Positions 40,520-50,095 of a DNA stretch of 64,000 nucleotides are shown here, piece by piece; position 1 is the first letter of the stretch, and every line of letters starts with the position of its first letter. A program made the position numbers and the translations under genes. A model generated the notes under the pieces. It had not been told where the DNA came from. It worked only from the letters and a program-made list of their open reading frames with translations, and made no database searches. Source of the stretch: Luidia sarsii (Eukaryota; Echinodermata; Asteroidea; Paxillosida; Luidiidae); the NCBI GenBank assembly GCA_949987565.1, contig OX465113.1:695764-759763 (forward strand), read 5' to 3'.

Positions 40520-41551
40520 TTTTAAAATAGCACATTAATCAGAGACCTCCGTACGGCAGTCATGGGAACTGACAATTTGCCCGATGTGAAGTAGTTAAGT
40601 TTACTCTTCTTTCAAGTCTAGTGACCCACGATTCAGGTATACTCCCAGTCCTTGGGATCTAGACATTCCTTGCTACCATTATCACCACCCCTCCAGACTG
40701 ATTCACTCACCCGGCAATGGCATTCATCCTGGAGGTGGTTCCTGCTGATGTCATGCATATTCATGAAAACTCTTTACTCTGATTGGCCAGTGTCAGAGTA
40801 TAGAGCATACATGAATACGCATAAACATGATGCGATGACATTGGCCAATCAGACTAAGGGACCAGCAGAATAGCGTTTGTGGGAAGAATGCCGTTGCCGG
40901 ATGAACATAACCTGCAAAAGGTAAAACACTTCCATGTACATGTCTCATTTGAACAATGTTATTAGGATCAGATCAACCATTTATTAAACAGGTGTAACAC
41001 AAATCTCCACATTTTTTCCCTTTTTCCCCCTTTTGGACTACTGTGGGTTTTTTTTAATATTGCATCAGTATGTTTTTTGAAGCATTTTACTATCTCTTGC
41101 CAAAATAAACCTATTCTATGTTGCATGCTTGAATTTATAGGAACATATTACATATATAGTAGAAGTGTATTCAAGTTACACAAGTACATACCTCACCAAC
41201 TGTGGAACACACTCAACATTATTTAATATACTGCATGTACATGTACTTACATATATATATATAAATATATATATATATACGTTTGTTTGGGGTTTTTTTC
41301 TTCAAAGTACACTTTAAGTTTCCTCAAGTTGTCTTGAGAAGTTATCACAGAAATTTGGATTCTTAGATTTTTGCAGCTTTCTTTTCAGCAAGTACCATAA
41401 ACTTACTAATTAGCTTTTTTTTCTCGTGTCAGATGGTTTTGGAAGTACAGATAACTTTGAAAACTTAATTCTTACAATCCAGTCCCCATGTAGCCTGAAA
41501 CTTTCGTGGCAATAATGACCAAAATGAAAATTATTTGAAAATGAAATGTAG

Positions 41552-41645
41552 AGTGGCTGATGTTTCGATTCTAGCAGGACCTTTCTCAAAGGTAGAATGC
41601 CTTTGAGAAAGGTCCTCCTAGGATCGAAATGTCAGCACTCTGTAC
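41552..41645. repeat. hammerhead-like repeat, inverted pair
   Basis: GCTGATGTTTCGATTCTAGC...CCTTTCTCAAAGG faces CCTTTGAGAAAGGTCCTCCT...GATCGAAATGTCAGC. This is the last copy before the satellite region. Confidence 0.65.
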
Positions 41646-43812
41646 ATTGTTTAGATAACGTCTAACGTATATTTGGACGCAGACAGAAAAGCAAATGTGC
41701 AATGAATGATTCCACTTGCTTAGTGATGGAGGCAAATATGTAGCATAACCCCCAAGGTATTACCAGTGTAAAGTTTCTCTGGGTGTTTCACCAAGCAATG
41801 ATTGATGACGTCCTCTTAAAAAATAAACCGGCTAAGAGAAAGTTGGCAACAGTTCTACTGCCAAGCTACAGTCCTGGGGCATCTCATAGAGCTGCAACAT
41901 TTTCTTAAGCTAAACATTTCATGATTCATAGGTTCACCTTGGCAGGCAAAGCTTCATCTTTGTTTCTGCAAAGAAAAAGAAAAGTGGAAAACAAGTTAAA
42001 GCAAATTGACATCCCATTACGATGTGGTTTGTAATCCTGTTTACACAAGGACTGCATGCTGATGAGATTCCCATACTGAAGTGACTTCTTGAAAATGTCC
42101 CCTGCTAGTTATTAGAAAGTTATAGAGACACCAGTTTGTACCCGGCTAGAGGGAGGCAAGGTGATGCTCTTAGTCTTAGTTATGTTGTCATTTTCCCAAC
42201 CCCCACATTCTTTGACTTGTGATGACAATCCCATTCAAAGCTCCTTGAGTCTGTGTTAGACTCCTGAGCTTCCTTCCCTCAAACCAGTCTGCTGAGGCCG
42301 AGAGATTTCTTCATTATCATCCCACCAAAACAATTCAGGCTTTTGAGATCACAGTGCTAATAAGCAATCCTTTATTTAATCAAAAAGCAGCAATTTAATA
42401 GTTGATACTTTCGTTCAGTGTGAAACAGAAGCTGTCCGTGTCTTTGGTTTTTTTTTTATTACAAGCCAGCCTCTGGGTAGTGTAAGTAAACATCACTTTA
42501 CTATGCAAGTAGGGGCAGGTGTAGGATGTACTTTAATAAGTAGGTGAACACTTCATGGGTGGATGCTAAGGAGCCCCGAGGCATTCTTTAAATAGACTTC
42601 ACCGCTAAAGCCCGACTGCCTTGTTTCTTCGTCTACCTCATAGGGTTCTTGGTCATGTCATCAAAGACGGCCCAATGAAATAATGGCCAAGATTCAAGGT
42701 CCAGAAGAGACTAATCAGTAAGCCTTCATATTGTCACTAAATAAGCGGAATTTTGTCACTGCTGGTGTTCGTTCAAAAAAGACATTATGGAGATTATTTT
42801 TTGTACCATACTAAGAGAAAATGTTGTAATTCCATATAATAGTGCGAGTCAGTGGGCATAGAGTGTGGCTATGCTGCACAAGTCCTGTATTTCTATCAGA
42901 AAAAGAAGTTTAATAGATTTATGCAAATTAGTGTTTGAATTTCTATAGCTATTATGTTACAATTTAACAGTCAAGAACTGGGTTGCCACAGTATTTTGCA
43001 ATTTTGTTGCCTGAAGTGAAATGTATCTTTCTTTTTTTTGCAATATTAATGTCGGTTCTACTTGTGTATTGTTTGTATGTAAGATTGGAGTATATGTACA
43101 TTATGTGTAAACGAGACTTGTCCTGTATTTTCTACTGAATATAATCAAAGGGGTAAAGATGTTTCATTTTTGTCATTTCATAATTTGTTTTATAAATTAT
43201 ACAAATCTATGCATAGTGTCTACAGGAAGGATTTGGGTCTCGAGCAAAGAGTTATATTTGACATCATTTCACGTTTCTGTTGATCAGAGAAATTTAGATT
43301 CAGGTATGAATATTACTTGTTCTCAAGTGAGCAAGCTGTAGATGGTTGTCAGTTGTACAGAAAAAAACTCAATTAGTTCCATCAATTAATGATCAACTCT
43401 TCAAATAATTTCAAACCCTAGCTGAAACAGGTGGAACCCCTGTCAGGAAGTGATGATGAAGAATTGCTTTGTGGGAAGTTCAACACCACAGTTACTTAAA
43501 TACTTAAGTTACTTAAGTTACGCTTTTTCAGATGTTCATGTATACGTATCTTTAAGAAGAGGAAAGATGTGAGACCACATTTTGGGGAAATTCCTGATGT
43601 AACACCAACTAGGAGTTGGTACTTTATATTTGAATTTGAATGGTATTGCGAACAATTAATACAATGAGTTTTAAAAGCTTTGTAGCTTTGTACACATCTA
43701 TTTAACTTTTCCTCAGATTTAATTTCTATGTTTTGGCATGGTGAAAAGCCCTTACTTTCGCTTGAAAAAATCAGCATCATATATACATTAGAAGCAAGTC
43801 GGCAATCTTTAA

Positions 43813-43851
43813 AAAAACATGTTAAATTGCGTTAGCAATTAACATGTTTTT
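43813..43851. repeat. short hairpin
   Basis: AAAAACATGTTAAATTGC, a GTTA loop, then GCAATTAACATGTTTTT: about 17 pairs with one bulge. Confidence 0.6.
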
Positions 43852-43947
43852 GGTTAATTAATTTTCAAGTGTATACCAAAGCCTACAAATTGCAATCAAT
43901 GTCTGTAAGGAAATGTCACCTTTAGCAATAGGTGTATAATACGTCTT

Positions 43948-43983
43948 CTGATGATGGGCAGAGTACACACTACCCGAAACATT
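43948..43983 (+). ncRNA. hammerhead-ribozyme-like core
   Basis: CTGATGA (43948-43954), one T, a stem GGG/CCC closing a loop with CAGAGTACACACTA, then GAAAC (43976-43980) and ATT. As in the 5.8-kb copy, one base separates CTGATGA from helix II. An NUH-type cleavage triplet (AUU) is possible. Activity is unproven. Confidence 0.45.
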
Positions 43984-43991
43984 GAGTTACC

Positions 43992-44007
43992 GGCTCTTTT
44001 CAGAGCC
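43992..44007 (+). promoter_or_regulatory. canonical histone 3' stem-loop sequence
   Basis: GGCTCTTTTCAGAGCC is the common form of the metazoan replication-dependent histone mRNA 3' stem-loop bound by SLBP, and ACAC follows. It differs from the 5778-5793 copy by a paired T-A to C-G change in the stem. No histone gene is present. Confidence 0.7.
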
Positions 44008-44799
44008 ACACTCCTTCTTGAAAGAGAAGTGCTACATGGTGTCACCGCAAACCCTCCGCTGTGTATAATACTCTTAGGACGAAGATACTGCAGCTATTGG
44101 AAAGCAAACAAAGATGAGTACACAGCTGACTTTTAAGTGAATAGTTTCGCTATCTGTCTGATGGAAAAGATAAACTTAATTTGTCAGCTTTCATCCTCGA
44201 TCTACCCTGGATGAAAACAATCCTAAATGGCTTAAGTATCCTACCTAACTATGATTTGAATTTATAATCAGTTAACTAAGAGTTTTTTATTTCTTTGTTT
44301 GCGCCAAAATTTGATTTGATTTGATTTGACACTTCTTCCAGCCTCAGTTTGGATTATTACTCAGTTATAGAATAACCAGCCTTTGTTTTGTGTGAAACTT
44401 TGTGTGATTTGTATGAATTAAAGATGAAATTGTATTGATTTTGTAAGGATTATTTGTAAAACACATTTGTATCATAACAGCCATATGGAAACAAAATGTA
44501 TAATTATGTAATATTACAATCAAGTTGTAAAATTTGTACAGTGTATAAAACGGAAAAACACATTAAAATAATTTCAGTATAGTACTGTTTTGAATTGACT
44601 GAATAATTCTATTTTTCTCTAGTTTATATGCAGAAGAATTTAAAAAGAATTCAAATAAATAGCAATGCAGAAGGAAAGTTGTCTCAAGTCATTTGTTTTA
44701 TTTCTTACGCTTGGGGTTTTTATTTTCATTTATTAGAATGCTGCGTGGTGCTTGTTTTAAAAGTTCACTGAATAATTTCTAAAAGAAAATTAGCAAAGA

Positions 44800-44866
44800 C
44801 AATTTGACTGGGCCCAGGACTTGAAGCCAAAACATCTGGTTTAACATACCTGTGCAACCAGATAAT
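44800..44866 (-). repeat. tRNA-like SINE fragment
   Basis: GACTGGGCCCAGGACTTGAA...AACCAGAT is a decayed relative of the other tRNA-derived copies, the last before the tandem units. Confidence 0.45.
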
Positions 44867-45039
44867 TATCTGAAGTTTACAAATCATAAAAGGTAGGGGT
44901 GTCTGTATAGAAGAACCTTTTTTGAAGAGTCCTCATCTGGTAGGAAAAGTCAAGCCTTTATGATTTGGTACTCACCTTGAGGTGAGAAATGTCTTGATGA
45001 GGATAAGTAAATTGTAAATCGTTCGTCTGTTCATTTACC

Positions 45040-46430
45040 TGAGGATTGGTGAATGGGCCGCTCTACAAGCACGGTCATCGTCAGATCGTCATTCCCCTGC
45101 TTCCGGATCCTAGTGACATGACATTCTTGCAAGAAGTGGAGCCTGTCTTCACAGATGCATCTATGGTAATGTAAAATGATTAGAATTGAGTGTTAAAATG
45201 GACTCATTCTTTTTGGTTTGTAAATCAGAAGATTAAGACAGTCCGACATCCTCCTAAGAAGAAAATAAGAAAGGATTACACAGAGAGGTATACAACAAAA
45301 GAATGCTTTGTTTTTGTTGTTTTCTTTTTAGTTTTTTCATTTACCTGAGGATTGGTAAATAGATCACTCTACAAGCAGGGTCATCGTAGATCATCATCAC
45401 CTCCCCCCGTACTTCCGGATCCTAGCGACGTCTGCAGTTATAGAGTTCCTTGAATCTCTGTCTTAGAGGAAGTAGATGTTGTCTTCTCATGTATCTATGG
45501 CAACGTTAAAGGATGAGAAATGAGTGATACCATTGGCTGATTGAGTTTGGTTTTTATAAATAGCTGGTAGCACAGTACAATCCCCTAAAAGATAAGAGAA
45601 CAAAAGCTACCCCAGAAGGGTATACAGCAAACAACCTCTGTGTTTTGTTTTGTTCTCTTTTGTTTTGTCTGTTCATTTACCTGAGGATTGGTGAATGGAC
45701 CGCTCTACAAGCAGGGCATCGTAGATCACCATCCCCCCTGCTTCCGGATCCTAGCGACGTCAGCAATCAGAAATCCTTGGACTTCTTGCAGCTGGAATTA
45801 GTAGAAGTTGTCTTCACAGATGTGGCTATGGCAAAGAAAAAGTATATAGTGATAAAATGGACTCATTGTTTTTGGTTTTTGAATCAGAAGATGAAGACAG
45901 CCAGACATCCTCCTAAAAAGAAGAGAAGAAAGAATAACCAAGAAAAGTATGAACAAAAGAATGCTTCGTTTTGGTTGGTTTTATTTTGTTGATTTGTTTA
46001 ACTATTTTTCATTTACCTGAGGATTGATGAATGGACCGCTCTACAAGCAGGGCATCGTAGATCAGCTTCCCCCTGCTTCCGGATCCTAGCTACGTCAGCA
46101 ATCAGAATTCCTTGGACTTCTTGTAGGATGTGGAAGTCGTCTTCACAAAATAATGTATCATGGGAAAGTAAAATGATTAGAATTGAGTGATAGTATGGAC
46201 TCATTGTTTTTGGTTTATGAATCAGAAGATCAAGACAGTCTGACAACCCTCTAAAAAGAAAGTAAGAAAGGATTACACAGAAAGGTATGCAACAAAAGAC
46301 TTCTTTGTTTTGTTTTGTCAGTTCATTTACCTGAGGATTGGTGAATGGACCGCTCTAGAAGCAGAGCATCGTAGATCAGCATCCCCCCTGCTTCCGGATC
46401 CTAGTGATCATCAGCAACTTACTTTCTTCC
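45040..46430. repeat. module train 1 (5 copies of about 0.3 kb)
   Basis: Copies near 45064, 45362, 45700, 46030 and 46345. Each has GATTGGTGAATGGACCGCTC, CTACAAGCAGGGCATCGTAG, CTGCTTCCGGATCCTAG, then AAGATTAAGACAG with a lysine-rich segment. The fifth uses CTCTAGAAGCAGAGC and leads to the exon-like segment. Copies differ by a run of five or six Cs that shifts the frame. Confidence 0.85.
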
Positions 46431-46487
46431 CTTTCTCTTGCCTTGGATTTTTGGTGAACAAGAGTTGACCTAAATCTTTTTTTCTAG

Positions 46488-46539
46488 TTTGACAGAAAGC
46501 AATTTCATATGGTCACCCTCTCAATATTGTTAGCAGTTG
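46488..46539 (+). other. candidate 52-nt exon, copy 1
   Basis: Bordered by TTTTTTTCTAG and GTAAGTC, a near-ideal acceptor and donor. One frame reads FDRKQFHMVTLSILLAV, which could hold a start Met and hydrophobic stretch. It is identical in the three units (46488, 55875, 61866) although nearby intron bases differ. There is no homology I recognise. Confidence 0.4.
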
Positions 46540-46696
46540 GTAAGTCTATAATTAAGAAACACAAATCAGTTGAAATACAGGACGTTAAACAAAAACAGTA
46601 ACAAAAGGCAGCACTGGGAAAGATGTTATCTTTGAATGCAAATAAGGGAGGAATCAAACTTACCAACTGGAGAAAATGCTTGATTCTGGGAGGGGC

Positions 46697-49600
46697 AATT
46701 TTCTGAGGCAGTTTTCTGAGACAATTCTCAGAGATGGATTTCCGAGTTGTTTTTCGAGGACGATTTTTAGAGATGATTTTCGGAGATGATTTTCAGAGAT
46801 GATTTTCGGAGACGATTTTCGGAGACAATTTTCGGAGACGATTTTGAGAGACGATTTTGAGAGACGATTTTGAGAGACGATTTTGAGAGACGATTTTGAG
46901 AGACGATTTTGAGAGACGATTTTGAGAGACGATTTTGAGAGACGATTTTGAGAGACGATTTTGAGAGACGATTTTGAGAGACGATTTTGAGAGACGATTT
47001 TGAGAGACGATTTTGAGAGACGATTTTGAGAGACGATTTTGAGAGACGATTTTGAGAGACGATTTTGAGAGACGATTTTGAGAGACGATTTTGAGAGACG
47101 ATTTTGAGAGACGATTTTGAGAGACGATTTTGAGAGACGATTTTGAGAGACGATTTTGAGAGACGATTTTGAGAGACGATTTTGAGAGACGATTTTGAGA
47201 GACGATTTCCTAAGACAATTTTTGATGCCATTTTCAGGAGTGGTTTTCGCATGCAATTTTCGAAGACGATTTTGAGAGACGATTTTGAGAGACGATTTTG
47301 AGAGACGATTTTGAGAGATGATTTTTAGAGACGATTTTCAGAGATGATTTTCGGAGACGATTTTCGGAGACGATTTTGAGAGACGATTTTTGGATGCAAT
47401 TTTCAAAGACGATTTTCGGAGACGTTTTTGGAGACGTTTTTTAGAGAAATTTTTTTTTGAGATTTTTTCCAAGACGATTTTCGGAGACGATTTTGAGAGG
47501 CGATTTTGAGAGACGATTTTGAGAGACGATTTTGAGAGACGATTTTGAGAGACGATTTTGAGAGACGATTTTGAGAGACGATTTTGAGAGACGATTTTGA
47601 GAGACGATTTTGAGAGACGATTTCCTAAGACAATTTTTGATGCCATTTTCAGGAGTGGTTTTCGCATGCAATTTTCGAAGACGATTTTGAGAGACGATTT
47701 TGAGAGACGATTTTGAGAGACGATTTTGAGAGACGATTTTGAGAGATGATTTTTGGAGACGATTTTCAGAGACGATTTTCGGAGACGATTTTCGGAGACG
47801 ATTTTGAGAGACGATTTTTGGATGCAATTTTCAAAGACGATTTTCGGAGACGTTTTTTATGACGTTTTTTTGAGAAATTTTTTTTGGAGATTTTTTCCAA
47901 GACGATTTTCGGAGACGATTTTGAGAGACGATTTTTGGATGCGATTTTCGGAGACGATTTTCGGAGACGTTTTTTGGAGATGATTTTCAGCAATTATTTT
48001 CCGAGACGTTTTTTGGAGACGTTTTTTGGAGACGATTTTGAGAAACGATTTTGAGAAATGATTTTGAGAAACGATTTTGAGAAATGATTTTGAAAAACGA
48101 TTTTGAGAAACGATTTTGAGACGATTTTCTAAGACAATTAGTCGATGCCATTTTGAGCAGCAGTTGTCGAAGACGATTTTCGGAGCATTTTTTAAAGATG
48201 ATTTTCAGAGATTTTTTTTTGGAGACGATTTTCGGCGAAGATTTTTGAAGATGATTTTCAAAGACGATTTTCAGAGATGATTTTCGGAGACGATTTTCGG
48301 AGACGATTTTGAGAAACAATTTTGAGAAACGATTTTGAGAAACGATTTTGAGAAACGATTTTGAGACGATTTCCTAAGACGATTTTCGGGGACGATTTTC
48401 ATAGACGATTTCGTAAGACAATTCTTTTGCTGCCATTTTCAGGAGCGGTTTTCGCATGCAATTTTCTAAGACGATTTTGAGAGACGATTTTCGGAGAAAA
48501 TTTCCTAAGACAATTTTTCGATGCCATTTTCAGGAGACTTTTTGGAGATGATTTTCAGAGATTTTTTCCGAGACGATTTTCGGAGATGATTTTCGAAGAC
48601 GATTTTCGGAGACGATTTTGAGAGACGATTTTTTGATGCGATTTCGAAGACGATTTTCGGAGACGTTTTTGGAGATGTTTTTTAGAGATGATTTTGAGAG
48701 ATTTTTTCGGAGAAGATTTTGAGAGACGATTTTCGGAGAAGATTTTTGAAGACGATTTTTGGATGCGATTTTCAAAGACGATTTTCAGAGACTTTTTTTG
48801 AGATGATTTTCAGAGATTTTTTCAGAGACGATTTTGAGAGACGATTTTCGGAGACGATTTTGAGAGACAATTTTTGGATGCGATTTTTGAAGACGATTAT
48901 TAGAGACGATTTTCGGAGACGTTTTTCGGAGACGATTTTTGGAGCATTTTTTAGAGATGATTTTCAGAGATTATTTTTGGAGACGATTTTTGGAGACGAT
49001 TTTTGGAGACGATTTTGAGACGATTTTCTAAGATAATTTTTCGATTCCATTTTCAGCAGCGGTTGTCAAAGTTGATTTTCAGAGACGATTTTCGAGGACG
49101 ATTTTCGTAGACGATTTCGTAAAACAATTTTTCGAGGCCATTTTCAGGAGCGGTTTTCGCATGCAATTTTCGAAGATGATTTTGAGAGACAATTTTCGGA
49201 GACGATTTCCTAAGACAATTTTTCGATGCCATTTTCAGGAGCGGTTTTCGCATGCAATTTTCAAAGACGATTTTGAGAGACGATTTTCGGAGACGTTTTT
49301 CGGAGACGATTTTCGGAGCATTTTTTAGAGATGAATTTCAGAGATTATTTTCGGAGACGAATTTGAGAAACGATTTTGAGACGATTTTCTAAGACAATTT
49401 TTCGATGCCATTTTCAGCAGCGGTTGTCGAAGACCGATTTTCGGAGACGATTTGCGAAGATTTTCGGAGACGATTTTTGGAGACGATTTTCGGAGAGGAT
49501 TTTGAGAAACGATTTTGAGACGATTTCCTTAGACAATTTTTCGATGCCATTTTCAGCAGTGGTTTTCAAAGACGATTTTCGGAGACGATTTGCGGAAACG

Positions 49601-50095
49601 ATTTTCGGAGACGATTTTCGGAGACGATTTTCGGAGACGATTTTCAGAGACGATTTTCAGAGACGATTTTCGGGGACGATTTCGTAAGACAATTTTTGTA
49701 GATGATTTTGTAAAACAATTTTTCGAGGCCATTTTCAGGAGCGGTTTTTGCATGCAATTTTCGAAGATGATTTTGAGAGACGATTTTCGGAGACGATTTC
49801 CTCAGACAATTTTTCGATGCCATTTTCAGGAGCGGTTTTCACATGCAATTTTCAAAGACGATTTTGAGAGACGATTTTTGGGGACGATTTTGAAAGAAGA
49901 TTTTTGGATGCGATTTTCGGAGACGATTTTCGGAGACGATTTTCGGATACGTTTTTTAGAGATGATTTTTAGAGATTATTTTCGGAGACAATTTTTGGAG
50001 ACGATTTCCTAAGACAATTTTCGGAGACGATTTTCGGAGAAGATTTTTAAAGACGATTTTCAAAGACGATTTTCAGAGATTTTCGGAGACGATTT
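46697..50095. repeat. 13-bp satellite array 1
   Basis: Unit GATTTTGAGAGAC and the variant GATTTTCGGAGAC. Positions 46840-47203 are exactly 28 uniform copies. Elsewhere the array is diverged and interrupted by an 80-bp motif with TCGATGCCATTTTCAGGAGC and GGTTTTCGCATGCAATTTTC. The minus strand lacks stops in all frames of the pure unit, so long Ser/Lys-rich frames appear without coding. Confidence 0.9.

Larger units (their letters stand above)
43940..44055 (+). repeat. hammerhead plus histone-stem-loop element
   Basis: Relative of the 5732-5907 element. Order on the plus strand: CTGATGA core, GAAAC, GAGTTACC, histone-type stem-loop, then terminal CATGGTGTCACCGCAAACC. No coding sequence. The left boundary is uncertain. 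Confidence 0.7.
39393..45035. other. TESK-like 3' region and intergenic sequence
   Basis: No coding region recognised. It holds MITEs, a hammerhead-like pair, a TA tract (41250-41280), a hairpin (43813) and the hammerhead/stem-loop element (43940). Possible poly(A) signals AATAAA are at 41104-41109 and 44654-44659; I cannot tell which, if either, is used. Confidence 0.5.
45040..50095. repeat. higher-order repeat unit 1 (about 5.06 kb)
   Basis: Five modules of about 0.3 kb, a 52-nt exon-like segment and a 13-bp array of about 3.4 kb. It starts at CCTGAGGATTGGTGAATGGG with intact module flank to its left. Units 2 and 3 instead begin directly on 13-bp array sequence. Confidence 0.85.

Noticed and set aside
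43159..43341. Short frames in the region downstream of the TESK-like gene
   Set aside because: No homology, no splice pattern and AT-rich composition; they look like chance frames.
46660..47256. 198-codon minus-strand Ser/Lys-rich frame in the 13-bp array as a protein
   Set aside because: The repeated 13-bp unit has no stop in any minus frame, so long frames are automatic. There is no coding signal apart from a nearby donor.
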